Of a stretch of DNA of 64,000 nt, positions 50,641-61,678 are shown piece by piece; position 1 is the first letter of the stretch; each line of letters starts with the position of its first letter. Position numbers and translations under genes: made by a program. The stretch is taken from positions 52,013,786 to 52,077,785 of the forward strand of contig QCXZ01000041.1 of NCBI GenBank assembly GCA_025024175.1, written 5' to 3'. Source of the DNA: Rhyzopertha dominica. Taxonomy: Eukaryota; Arthropoda; Insecta; Coleoptera; Bostrichidae. Below the pieces are notes generated by a model that did no database searches, was not told the DNA's origin, and was given only the letters and a program-made list of their open reading frames with translations.

Positions 50641-50689
50641 TGCTTAATCCATGAAATAAGAGAGAGGGAGTTGGTACCACAATCATATG

Positions 50690-51040
50690 AAGCACAAAGC
50701 TGATTTCATAGGGGGTGAACCACGCAGGACCATGTGTTTACAATTAAACAAATGATCTAAAAGACAGGCAGAGTAAAAGGAATCTGTTTAGGATTTTTTG
50801 GGTTTAGAGAAAGCATTGGATAGCATCCCCAGAAAACTGGTGTGGGAAAGCAGGAAACAAATCAGCACTGTCATGGATGATATATTAGGGGAACTACTTA
50901 TAATAAGGTCAACAAAGTTCATTTCAACAGCGTTCCATACAGACGACCTAATGATGTATACAGGAATTTCGTCTGGTGCTTTTAGAGCTTGGCGGTTTTT
51001 TGCACTGATATGTATGGATTACACAAAATTAGAACATTCC
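50690..51040 (+). mobile_element. RTE-like LINE RT fragment
   Basis: Split across frames: DHVFTIKQMI, a stop, then KTGRVK; then FLGLEKALDSIPRKLVWE in the frame open at 50798. These match the RTE/BovB-type pattern F.PGRST.D..F...Q...K, F.DLEKAFDSVPRE..W. A weak TDDLMMY at about 50941 may be the FADDL motif. Dead and truncated. Confidence 0.6.
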
Positions 51041-51194
51041 TGATTACCAAACTCATGTCCTTGGATGTCCCTAACAAGTTCTTGTAAACATGTATTTTGT
51101 TACTTTTTGACCTTCCGCCGTATAACTTCGATATGATTTTTCTCTATTTGTTATGAATTTTCATTTATTTATTTTACACCTCCAAACAATTGTC

Positions 51195-51533
51195 CGGCCA
51201 CAACTGCAGAATATATGGCAAAAAAACATAATGACGGTCTCCATTTCAGTTTTCATTTGACTACCCCTGATGAAATTAGTCAAATTATTTGTTCCTTAAA
51301 ATCCGACGCTTACGGCAGTGATAACGTGAATGCTTACATGTTGAAATTATGTTTGCCGCATATTTGCAATCATTAATTGTTGTTTAGGGGTGGGATTCTT
51401 TCCAGATATGTGGAAAACAACAGTGGTAACCCCAAAATTATCTCTCCAAAGCGGTATAGTGACTTACGGCCAATAAGTATATCATAACTACTCTTTCGAA
51501 GGTTCTTGAAAAGCTCATCCAGAAGCAAATATA
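51195..51533 (+). mobile_element. CR1/L2-like LINE, 5' portion, left of the inserted mariner
   Basis: Reads TTPDEISQIICSLKSDAYGS, DNVNAYMLK, FFPDMWKTTVVTP, YSDLRPIS and TTLSKVLEKLIQKQI, the finger region of a LINE reverse transcriptase with frameshifts. It continues without loss at 53669 on the other side of the mariner. Confidence 0.85.
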
Positions 51534-53668
51534 CAGGGTGATTTTTTGAAAACTTCAAACCTTAAATAACTTTAAATAGAGGAAAAATTTAAAATTTTGC
51601 AAAAACAGGTAAACTTTTGTTTGCAGGGGGACAACTTTTGGGATAAGTTTTTAATGGATAGCGCTTACCCTCTTAGCGGGGTAGATACCCCTTCAAAAAT
51701 TTTAAATGAAACTACCCATCTTACGATACATCATTTAAAAGCTTATTACACAAGGAGTCTTGCCATGTAATTAGTTTTACTATTTTTTACCCATTGACGG
51801 GGTAGTGGGTCAAAAAATGCATTGTAGCAANTNGCTTATAAAATGGAATATTTTGGACTTTTTTTAATAAAATTTATTGTCTTGCAGTTACAATAAAAAT
51901 TGTCCTTACTTAAGCCTAAAAAAACTTGTTAAAAAATAATTGTTACACCTAAGCAAAATGCCAAAAGTACTTTTTTTTTAAATGAGAGTCCAAGTGATAA
52001 TGGTTTATTCAACTGCCGAAAGGGTAGAAATAATTTTTATTTACGGTGCTGAGCATAGCTGTGCTCGTGCGTCAGCAAGGGTGTTTAACGAACGGCACCC
52101 CGATAAAAATGTTGACGCTAGGTACATTCTCGATCTCGTGCAGAAATTTCAAGACACTGGATCTGTAGTAAACAAAAAAAGGGCAGGGAATAGAGTCGTT
52201 GATGAAATGGCCCAACTTGAAGTACTTGGTCATTTTGGAATGGATCCAACTAGCTCTTTGCGTAACATTTTTACAGCCACTGGACTTTCTTATTAATCTG
52301 TAAGGAAAGTTACAAAACTGCACAAATTCCATCCCTATAAGATGAAAACTCTCCAGGAACTCGGCGAAGATCACTTCGATAGAAGACTGCAATTTTGCGA
52401 AATTATGACAGAAAAGATTATAGTAAATCCAAATCTAATAAAAAATATCTGTTTCAGTGATGAATGCACATTTTTTTGAACGGCTCTGTAAATAAACATA
52501 ACGTCAGGTACTGGAGTGACGAAAATCCTTATATTTTTCGAGAAGGTCATAAACAAGTTCCTCAGAAACTGAACGTCTGGGCTGGAATACTTGGCAACGC
52601 AATTGTAGGTCCAATTTTCATTGATGGCACGCTAAATGGGGGAATGTATTTGGAATTACTTGATAACGTTATTGACCCTTTAATCACAGAGCACTTAGAA
52701 AACCAACGTGACCCTGAAGGAAATCCAATGTTGGATGAATACGAATTGTTTTACCAACATGATGGAGCCCCACCGCATTACACCATTAATGTACGAAATT
52801 GGTTAAATCATAGATTTCCTCTTCACTGGATTGGTAGGCGTGGAACAATTGAATGTCCGCCACGATCACCCGATTTGACTGCTTTAGATTTCTTTCTATG
52901 GGGTCATTTACAATCTGTGGTTTACAAAACACAACCTACTAGCCTGGACGATCTGCGAGAAAGAATTATTAACGAGTGCAGGACGATTCCACCTGAAACT
53001 TTCCGAAAAGTGCAGCAGGAGTTCGAGAACCGTCTGTATTATTGTATAGAAAGAGGTGGTGCACATTTTGAGAATCTATTGTAAGGTTTGAATTTCTATG
53101 GTTTTGTTCACACTGTTTTTGGAGTTACAAATAAATAATTTTTCCTTTTCGTGAACATGGACTTTCTAAAAAATTACATGATAAATACTTTAATGTTAAT
53201 AATAATGTTAAAAGAAAATTTTCAGTATTCTGGGAGTTTTTTTTAAGTGTCATATTTTTTACAAGTTGTTTGTTTAAATTTTGGGTTCTCGTAAGGACAA
53301 ATTTTATTTCCGCTCTAAACTAAAATACATTTTGCTGAAAAGAGTCCAAAATATTCAATTTAATAAGCAACCTGTTTCGTAGGCACTATTAATCTATTAC
53401 CCCGTCAATAAGTTAAACGTGGTAAAACTAATTACATGGCCAGACTTTTTGTGAAATAAGCTTTCAAATGATGTATCACAAGATGGATAGTTCGATTTAA
53501 AATTTTTAAAGGGGTGTCTACCCTGCTCAGAGAGTAAGCGCTATCCATTAAAAACTTATCTCAAAAGTTGTCCCCCTGCAAACAAAAGTTTACCTGTTTT
53601 TGCAAATTTTTAAATTTTTGCTATATTTAAAGTTATTTAAGGTGTGAAGTTTTCAAAAAATCACCCTG
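51534..53668 (+). mobile_element. Mariner-like (ITm) transposon with about 400-bp TIRs
   Basis: A 2,135-bp element flanked by TA (51532-51533 and 53669-53670). The ends read CAGGGTGATTTTTTGAAAAC on both sides. The inverted repeat continues with small indels to about 51940 and 53255, so the TIRs are about 400 bp, far longer than the roughly 30 bp of typical mariners. The LINE copy at 26180 shows the uninterrupted site with a single TA, which fixes the insertion to the base. Confidence 0.95.
51982..53083 (+). pseudogene. ITm transposase, near-complete but broken
   Basis: The N-terminal HTH half (51982-52293) reads VIMVYSTAERVEIIFIYGAE onward to FTATGLSY and ends at TAA 52294. The same frame then continues SVRKVTKLHKFHPYKMK to NICFSDECTFF and hits TGA at 52477. 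The rest is in the -1 frame from the T7 run at 52471-52477, 206 codons to 53084: WAGILGNAIVGPIFIDG, YQHDGAPPHY (second D), RSPDLTALDFFLWG (third D) and a C-terminal helix ending ENLL. All three catalytic aspartates are present, with D2-D3 spacing 41 (DD41D-like). One nonsense codon and one 1-nt frameshift are the main lesions, so decay is recent. The homopolymer frameshift could be a sequencing error. Confidence 0.92.
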
Positions 53669-54860
53669 TATAGTTACGCAATAGATAATAAAATTATATC
53701 GGATATGCGGTCAGGTTTTAGAAAAGGCCGTAGTGCCGTTAGTACATTAACCAACATCATTGATGAAATCATAACATCCCTAGATAGTGGTCGCGCCACA
53801 TCTCTAGTTCTTTTAGACTTTTCGAAAGCTTTCGATACTCTCGATCACAACTTACTGTGTGCTAAATTAGCTTACTATGAGTTTGACATGAACTCCGTTA
53901 GCTGTTTTAAGTCTTATCTAAGCGATAGATATCAAATTGTAAAATTATGTGCTAAGACCTCAGATCTATCAAATATTACTTCGGGTGTTTTAAGGGCTCA
54001 GTTTTGGGATCCATCTTGTTTCTTATCTATACCGCTGATCTTTTACATAATGTAAAAACCTGTAAGACACATTGTTACGCGGATGGCATGCAAATCACTT
54101 ATTAATTTGATCCTAAACAAATAAATTTTGCTGCCGAAGATATAAACAGCGATCTTAATAAAATTGAAATATTTTCTAAAGACCATAATCTACAGCTAAA
54201 TCCACAAGTGTTCTGCTATCTGCTTCTGTCATAAAAGGTATCGGACTATTGTAAAGGCAAACCTGAAGATATATATTTCTGGCAAAAAGTTAGAAATCGT
54301 CGATCAGGTAAAGAGCTTAGGACTGATTATTGACGAAAATTTGAGATTTAAACATCATGTGAACATGTTAATGAAAAAATGTTACTGCTCGTTAAAACTG
54401 CTGTATAATAACATAAATATTATAAACTTCAAGCTGAGAAAAAACTCTGTGAGAGTCTGGTATTACCAATAATGAATTATTGTAATATCGTGTATTATAG
54501 TTGCTTAGACAGATACACCAGGGATCGCATGCAAAAAATTCAGAATGGTTGCTGTCGTTTTGTGTATCGTATTAGGAAATATGATCGAGTATCTGCTAGA
54601 TTAAATGAACTGAAGTGGTTGAGAGTTCAAAATATTTTCAAATATAACCTAATAACGTTTGTCCATAGTGTGCTGCTTACCTCCTCTTCACCCTACCTGC
54701 GTGACAAACTGTTTTGTAGACGTGATCTCCATAACATAAATGTACGCCACGTTAATAAAAAATATTCTTTTGTCAACGCAGTAAAGCAAACCTTGAGCTG
54801 ACTGTTTTGATGGTTATTGCAAGTTAATGAGCTACTGTTATTTACTTACTTTGCAGATAA
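53669..54860 (+). mobile_element. CR1/L2-like LINE, 3' portion, right of the inserted mariner
   Basis: From 53705: SGFRKGRSAVSTLTNIIDEI, LVLLDFSKAFDTLDHNLLCA, LAYYEFDMNSVSCFKSYLSD, then SGVLRAQFWDPS (from GV.QGS.LGP). The catalytic box reads CYADGMQIT at about 54068, so the second Asp of YADD is Gly and the RT is dead. The C-terminal part (54472-54801) reads LPIMNYCNIVYYSCLDRYTR, LNELKWLRVQNIFKYNLITF and SPYLRDKLF, typical of CR1/L2-type LINEs. The 3' end is not exact. Confidence 0.88.
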
Positions 54861-55400
54861 GTTTATTTGTGTAAAAGTTTGTGAGTTTCTTATGAATGTT
54901 CAGTACGTCATTTTTGAATATATATGAGTAAACAAATTACTTACTAAAATACTTGCTTCAGCAAAAATTACATGTAGGTTAAAAGTACTTTACATTATTG
55001 GTCTGCTTATTGCATTACCATTGTTACAAACGTCTAAAACATGCAACCCCAAGGCTTGGCATCAGTACACGAGTTTCCTTTTTCTTGTGTACCTCCTACC
55101 TTACATGGAACTTCTAGACTGTCCGTAATCCCATTCTATCTGCATTGCTTTTTAATCAGTTCTATTTTTCCTGTTGGGCAAGTGCACTTATAAATTCCGC
55201 AAATATCATGCTGGACGCAAGATTACTCGAATTCCTGGTCTACCACAATAAGAAACGTGTTATGAATCAGAAACAAGATTTCACTTGAACTGCTGAATAA
55301 TATTTATAAAATAAAATAAGCACCATCAGATATGTCGCTTGCCTTATCAAAGCTGGAGCAAATTAGGACACTGCACTTAAAACAATAAACCTCTAGAGCA
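54861..55400. other. Non-coding segment, nothing recognised
   Basis: AT-rich, with no repeat or coding pattern seen. Confidence 0.45.
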
Positions 55401-55860
55401 CCTAATCTGCCAGATCTAGACCTTCCCCTAATCTCCAAAGCCCCTGATAATTTTTGCCGATACCCATTGTCCTCGAGACCCCAACAATAGATCGCAACGT
55501 CTTTGTTCTTGGGCAAACACCGGTGTTTTCGTTCGGTCCCGCGCCTTTATTTGGAAAACGCTCAATTTGATAGTGGGCCACACCCATTTTTATTCGCCTT
55601 ATCACCCGCAAATTCCTGCAGCCAGCACACGTGTGTGTAACTAGCTGCAGTATTGATCAAGAATCGTTTGTGACAATTCAGTAAGGGGCAACACAAGTGA
55701 CAATGGTACACCCATTTTTTACGCATTTCAAACACGGGAGCGGTAGTTTGCTTTCGATAAAGCTCAGTCGCATGGCGAGACGACAGTCTAATTTTGATCG
55801 TTTCTTGTTGCAGAGGTTTGCAAATGTGGGACTGGATTTTGATGTCATGAACGCCAAGTG
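55401..55860. other. GC-richer block, possible regulatory or exonic DNA
   Basis: GC-richer DNA with overlapping minus-strand open frames lacking family similarity; includes the plus-strand small ORF described separately. Confidence 0.3.
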
Positions 55861-55861
55861 A
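55703..55861 (+). other. Small ORF (52 codons) overlapping splice-like signals
   Basis: ATG at 55703, preceded by an in-frame TAA, and TGA at 55859. The peptide begins MVHPFFTHFKHG and ends RFANVGLDFDVMNAK. Within it, TTGATCGTTTCTTGTTGCAG (ends 55813) is a strong acceptor and GTGAGT at 55858-55863 a consensus donor, which would define a 44-nt exon (55814-55857). It could be an exon, an sORF or chance. No family recognised. Confidence 0.25.
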
Positions 55862-58030
55862 GTACATTTTGTTTTTTTTTGTGTGCGCTCCTGATGATTT
55901 TGTGGAATAAACTTTGCTTTAAAGTCATGAAGAGAAGATTCAGTACTCTTGAATCTTTCTCTAGAGAAGGAATAAGACTAGTGGTTACTGCTCTGTGTCA
56001 GTCCAGTTGACAATTCACTGATTGCTGCTTTTTTTGCACTGCGATGAAAGCTTGAACTTTCTAGATGCAGCTGAAGATCAAGAACTGCTGAAGTAAGAAG
56101 TAGCATTTTCTGTACCAATTTTTATTTTCTTTCTGATGGAAATATCTCAATCAAATTATGCACTTTGTTGGTTTAGTAAAAGAAAACGTCATTTTAGAAC
56201 TTTGAGGGATAATAATTTTGAACTATTTCCGCAGTATTAACAGGTGAATTTGATAAGTAATGCCACTGTAGTCGATCGCCAACCCCCATGTCGTTTTAAA
56301 GTTAAAATATCTCCACCTCCATTCCTTACTAACCATATGGCAATTCCAGATACTTAGCTAATTTGCATAGTATTTGCGCCAAAGTATTTTTTTTTGAACA
56401 GGCTGGCTTATACTTTCTTTGGTAGCTCAGAAAAAGTTAATCATGATAATTTAATAATATTTACTCCGCTAATTGTTTGGTTGCTCACAACAAATTTTCT
56501 TTTCTTTGATAGTAGCGTATTATATAGAGTGCAGCATAGCATATCTTGACCAAAAATTTGATGATTTCAAAGCTTTAGATATAAGTATTTTGGATATAAA
56601 ATATGTCAAAGTGATACCTTACTTAACTCCTTTGACACGTCGCTGAGCCATGCAATGCTTTTCGCACTTCTCTCTGGATTCTTCGGGTAATCCTTCCATT
56701 ACATCTTCTGGAATATCGCTATTACTATCATCCCTATTGGGAGAGAAAACTTCCTGAAAGCCGCTGTGGAAGTGGTTTAATACAAAAACTACTCCAAAAC
56801 TTTGTGAGCAAAACAGATGAAATTATAAAACCTTGTTTATTATAGTTTACAGTGTTTAACCATAGAGCTAAGAAAATATGAATCTAGATTTATTGAAATT
56901 TCCTGTTACTCACTCTCCTCCTTTGTAATACAAATAACTATTAATAAACCATTGATACCTATTTGCAACTTGTCTACAGCAACTTAAGATGAAGTATCCT
57001 CCTTTGGTATGTAATAGATTTTTATATAATTACAAAATATTGTTCAGTGTTGAACCGCTAAAGTTTTCAATTCAATATCAGTATATATTATAAGTTTAGT
57101 TTTAGATGTTTATTTCATTTCTCTTAGACTATTACGATAGATTACCTGTGCGATAGCACAGTCAAGTAATCGAACCTACTCGGCATATCGAACTAAAAAA
57201 CTTGTCTGGGTCAGTGTCGCACTAAAAATACGTTTCGCACGGTGCCGATCGAGCTTTGTGAAATATTTGCGCAAACAGATAATGGACCCGCAGAAAAAAT
57301 CGTATTAGTTCTGATATTGTAAATTATGTTTATCAATTATTACATTAGGTCTCGATAACAGGTTGTGAAATCGTGCGAATTAAATCGGCGTCAGGTCAAG
57401 AAAGAGTACAAACGATTGGTATTAGTTTTACGTTGATAAGACAATGTGGTTATAGACATAGAGCGTAGATTGCTTATATTTAATAACCTAGGTTAATATG
57501 GTATCTATTTCTGATAGCGTGTAAATCAGGCCGTTAGAACTAGCTTCAATGTCAGTGTTTTGACGACTTGTACTCAGTACTTTTCTAGAGTAGGTCTCTT
57601 AACTGAGTCAAACAAGGTTTTATCAAGAGCTTCCTCAATACCACCAAAAGCTTTGAGTGCAGTTTCTACTATTTCTACTAGTTAGCTTATTACATAGGTA
57701 AACTGTAACTTTTAATCTAACTTCTTCGCCTAAAACTACTACTAACAGAATGAACCACTGGAACATTCATAGCTTTAAAATCTAAAGAAAATTGTACTTT
57801 GCCAATGCAGCAAGAGTAAGATAAGCGATTCGTACTACTCTCAAAAACGCTTTAAAAAAAGACAGTTCTCTGTTAATGGCATTATGGACAAGCAGCCAGA
57901 TTGATGATTGTTACCGAAGAATGACGAATTTTCCTGGCATGAAACAATCTGTGCGCAGTTGTTACGGATTTTCAAACCTCATCAGCATAGCTATAGTCTT
58001 ATAATCCAGAGACCAGAGATGGTGCACAGA
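55862..58030. other. Non-coding AT-rich region
   Basis: No gene or repeat recognised over 2.2 kb. Confidence 0.45.
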
Positions 58031-58039
58031 TTTCGCTTC

Positions 58040-58150
58040 CCTTCCCAAGGTAGGCCATGTGTATTCAACAATAATAATTGTGGGTGACATCATGTCATCT
58101 GTTGACAATTAGCAGTGTACAAGTTCCCCAAGGAGACGATTGGGTGACAC
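58040..58150 (+). mobile_element. Possible tiny LINE RT remnant
   Basis: TIIIVGDIMSS followed in another frame by a VQVPQGD segment resembles the RT motif around G.VPQGS.LGP. It is very short and frameshifted, so it may be chance. Confidence 0.25.
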
Positions 58151-58268
58151 AGTTATTTTCCAATAGATGGCCTAGTGTCTTCCACATCTATTATTCCCGT
58201 ATTCTTGAGATGGTTTGCTACACGATCACTTCTGACTACATTAGAATTCATTAAGTGAGATAGATATA

Positions 58269-59676
58269 CAGGATGTTTCACGAATGATAATGACTCTGGC
58301 GAAATTAAAAATGCAATCCAAAATACATTTGCAGAGTAACATTTATAATTGTTCATCGCCTTAAAAATATAAAACGTAGAGGGCCGTATAAATTCGTAAA
58401 TTTTGACATAAACTTCAATCATTTGCTTTAAGTAAATTCGTTATTGTAAATCAAATTTTATTTTTGAAAAATGTTTATTCAAAAAAATTAATGTAATAAA
58501 TGCTCAAAATGTCGCCCTCCGCTGTTTTCACAAGCTTGAATTCGTGCCCAAAACGATCATTTAACATGCATTAACATTTCTGGAGTGATGGATCTACATG
58601 CATCACGAATTTTATTTTCTAAATGTTCTACACTTTCAATTGGTGTTTGGTATATCTTTTACCATTCCCCACAGAAAAAAATCCAAAGGAGTAAGGTCCG
58701 GGCTTCTTGGTGGCCAGGGATTAATTGAACCTCTTGTTATCCATCGGTTAGGCAAAACCAAATCAAGATGATTTTGCACTATTCTATGATAATACGCAGT
58801 TTGGAGCCATAGATGTTGTCTTACTTGTAAATTTACATTTTGGAGAAGTACCGGTAAAATGTCTCTTAAAAAATTTAAACTATCGCGAAAAAAATAAGGC
58901 TCAACAATTTGATTCCCCAATATTCCGCACCAGATATTCGTCGAGTAGATAGTTTGAAAATGTCCTTCTCGAATCCAACGTGGATTTTCTTGCGCACAGT
59001 AATGCATGTTATGTTTATTAACTCCACCATTATTAGAAAAACTTGCTTCATCTGAGAAGCAAATGTTGTCATAAAATCTCACATTCAAATTTTGGTGTTC
59101 CCGAAAAAAGTTACAAAAAGCCAGTCTATTAGGATAATCTGTCTCCTTTAAGGCCTGAACCAATTACAAGTGATACGGATGAAATTGATTGCCTTTAATT
59201 ATTCGGTGTACTAAAGACAAACTAATACCGGTTGCTCTTGAGACTACCCTTTGACTAATATGATTTTCGTCAATCATGTCCAATACTCTAATTTCATTGT
59301 CAGGCCCTGTTGCCGTTCTTTCTCTTGACTTTTTCAGTGGTGGCCAGTTTGTCCGTAAAGTTAATTCAAGTCTCTTGAAAATTGTATCGGCAGGAGCTCT
59401 TCAATTTGGAAAATGTTGTCTGTATAAACGGGCAGCAGCGGAAGCATTTTTCTTGCATTCACCATAAATCAAAATCATATCTGTTTTTTCATCATTTGAA
59501 TACATTTTGACTTTTAATAAATACAGTGACAGCAACCATAGCGCATAGCCGTCATGGATTTCCAATTTATTTTTAAAATAATACCATTATGTAAAATAAC
59601 TACATTGGCTATGAGAATGTATTTTGGGTTGCATTTTTAATTTCGTCAGGGTCATTATCATTAGTGAAACATCCTG
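58269..59676 (-). mobile_element. Mariner-like (ITm) transposon, copy 3
   Basis: A 1,408-bp element with TA on both sides (58267-58268, 59677-59678). Ends CAGGATGTTTCACGAATG / CAGGATGTTTCACTAATG are inverted over about 60 bp. It is collinear with copy 1 at 4775-6175 over its whole length. Confidence 0.93.
58636..59506 (-). pseudogene. Decayed ITm transposase (copy 3)
   Basis: From 59506 downward: MYSNDEKTDMILIYGEC, a TGA stop in the first HTH region (after FPN), HISQRVVSRATGIS, then VHRIIKGNQFHPYHL and a TAA stop. It continues in a long open frame 59163-58636: ALKETDYPNRLAF, CFSDEASFSNNGGVNKHN (first D), WCGILGNQIVEPYF, then HLWLQTAYYHRIV, where a 12-nt deletion removed the QDGA residues and with them the second catalytic D. 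RSPDLTPLDFFLWG (third D) remains. A 5-nt deletion near the C-terminus shifts the frame at GMVK. It cannot be catalytic. Confidence 0.9.
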
Positions 59677-59678
59677 TA

Positions 59679-60180
59679 TACCTTGATACCACTTTATTTT
59701 TGTACTCCTTTTTTGTAACTTCATTTTAATGTCAATGCGTTCTTCACAGAAACTTTATCTAATAAGGTAAAGTGAATTAATTTTGTATGTATTTTTTAGA
59801 TCAAATTTATTGTTATTAAATCTCTGGACCAGGTGTAGTAAAAATACATTTGTATAATACCCAAATTGAAAAAAAATGATACTAGTATTATGGAATCTGG
59901 TTCTTGATATCTATTTAGGTAGATTTTATACTAAAGGGGTGTTAGGCAACAAAATCTATACCTTGTTTGCCATTTAAGGACCCAACAAGCCTTCTATGTT
60001 CTATAATACGTGAAACAAACATAATTTACCTATCATTCCGGTTGCACACTGCATCCTGCAGGGAATATATGCAAACACTCGGCTGAATCATTTCGTTCTC
60101 GCTATTTAAACTCGTTTCTGCTCCTGCAAACTAGTGGGCTAAAAATCGAATTGCACTTGTTCCTGCAGGGCCNACATCCT
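59679..60180. other. Non-coding segment, nothing recognised
   Basis: AT-rich flank of mariner copy 3. Confidence 0.45.
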
Positions 60181-61140
60181 GCGGTCCTGTTGGCCCGCTT
60201 TTCGCGCCGAGCACCTACTTGCTGCCACTTTGGTCGTTTATCTGCCGGCTATCGGTTTCTTAATTGGTAGGAAAGCTAAAAACGCGACGGCCGGACCAAA
60301 CGCAGCAGGAATTTCCAATAATTTCTCGTTAACGGACGTGACCCCATTTCTACTCGGATGCGTAAGCCGTACCTGCACCGCTACAAATATGAAAAGTCGG
60401 GCGACATTGCCAGGTTGCACGATAAGTGGCCAGCTTCGGGAATTTTGCAACTAAAAGCGCCACATTGGGAGCGATGAAGATTCTGTTGGATATGTTTTTC
60501 GTGGATATAACTGACAAATTCTAGGATAAAAAAAATATTACTGCCACCGGGATTTGAACCCGGATCTCTTGGTTTACGCCCAGACGTGCTAACTCGCTGC
60601 TCGTATATTAATTATTCATTTAACGGATACATTTTAGGATACAAACATACGAGATGGAACAGTTTTAGTTGTTAATGACTTTCGAGCCTCAATATTCCGT
60701 TTTTGGTCCAGTTACAATATCAGAAGTGGGATAAGGCGACTTTGGCGTATTTTCTGGCTGGAAATCCGGCAACAGGGCACACGCACGCGGCGGCCCGATC
60801 GCGAGAGAGTTGCCCATTGTGCCGGCCGGTCTTATTGTGTTAGATGCGAGACAGGCTGATCGATGTACGGCCTGCTCTCGGAGACCGGGGACTGGTTCTC
60901 TCCGCGTTCTCGGAGATAATTTAATACCGTTCTCATTTAAATCCGGCAAAAATGCCACGAGACATGTTAGTCTTAAATTACATCGACAATTGAACGCAGA
61001 TTGGTGAATATATCTGCATAAATTTCGATCGGATCTCGACCCTACGGATATTTTTCCCGGCCCCGAGACAAATGAGTCGCGAAGTCGTCGACTTAATAGT
61101 TAAATAATCGACGCGCTAGTTTGCACGGTTGCCAATTAGT
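60181..61140. other. GC-richer non-coding block
   Basis: Long CpG-bearing block with overlapping frames on both strands (60230-60454, 60689-61007) but no family motif. Contains the tRNA-like relic at 60541. Confidence 0.35.
60541..60605 (-). repeat. tRNA-like Pol III A/B-box relic
   Basis: On the minus strand, B box GGTTCAAATC sits in a perfect T-arm (CCGGG TTCAAAT CCCGG) followed by TGGCAG. An A-box-like GCGAGTTAGCACG lies about 35 nt upstream, with a GGGCGTAAACC loop region between. The 5' acceptor half does not pair with TGGCAG. Best of the three tRNA-like relics; SINE head or tRNA pseudogene. Confidence 0.55.
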
Positions 61141-61449
61141 ACACGACATTTTTTTTAATTATTAGGTTAAAAAGACCGAAAAATCTTGATAACTTTAAAA
61201 TAAAGTCAACAGTGTCGAAAGAGATCGAGAGAGGATGCGTTAATTAATTCGTCGCCTCCCCTCTTTTTTCGTTTTCCATTTTCATGTTGTCATCTAGTAA
61301 TTGACACCTAGGGAGTTCAAATTAGTTAGATTTAACGTTAGGTTCATCTTGTCTATCCTTTTCAGGATGGTTAAAAGCTTCACCACGTCCAGGGAAGCAT
61401 AAATCTGCCACTTTTGCTAAAATGGTCCAAAAGGTCCACAAGACCTTAG

Positions 61450-61678
61450 ATTGAAGTTGTACGAAATGGTAGAGATTATGATGATTGGTCATAAAATTCT
61501 ATCTAGAGAACAAGTTCCGCGTCTTCTTATCTTAACAAACACTTACCCGGGTATCTCAGCAATGTTTTACGAAAAAATGCCAAAAAAGGACACTTTGTTT
61601 CATCACAATAATGCATCTTGCTACAAAGCCATTATAACGATAGCTAATATTAATGAGTTGGGCTTCAAACCTGTATAG
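61450..61678 (+). pseudogene. Classical mariner transposase remnant
   Basis: The end of the frame reads LFHHNNASCYKAIITIANIN then ELGFKPV, matching the mariner motif HHDNAP.H....T...L.ELGFE that precedes YSPDLAPSD. The catalytic Asp is Asn. Upstream EQVPRLL..TN resembles mariner VPRLLT. The third-D motif is absent. It is a different mariner group from the DD41D-like copies. Confidence 0.5.

Noticed and set aside
60541..60605. Functional tRNA gene
   Set aside because: T-arm and B box are good, but the acceptor stem has no 5' partner and the anticodon arm pairs poorly.
60230..61007. Open frames on both strands as genes
   Set aside because: Same reasoning: antisense mirror frames with low-complexity, non-protein-like composition and no motif.
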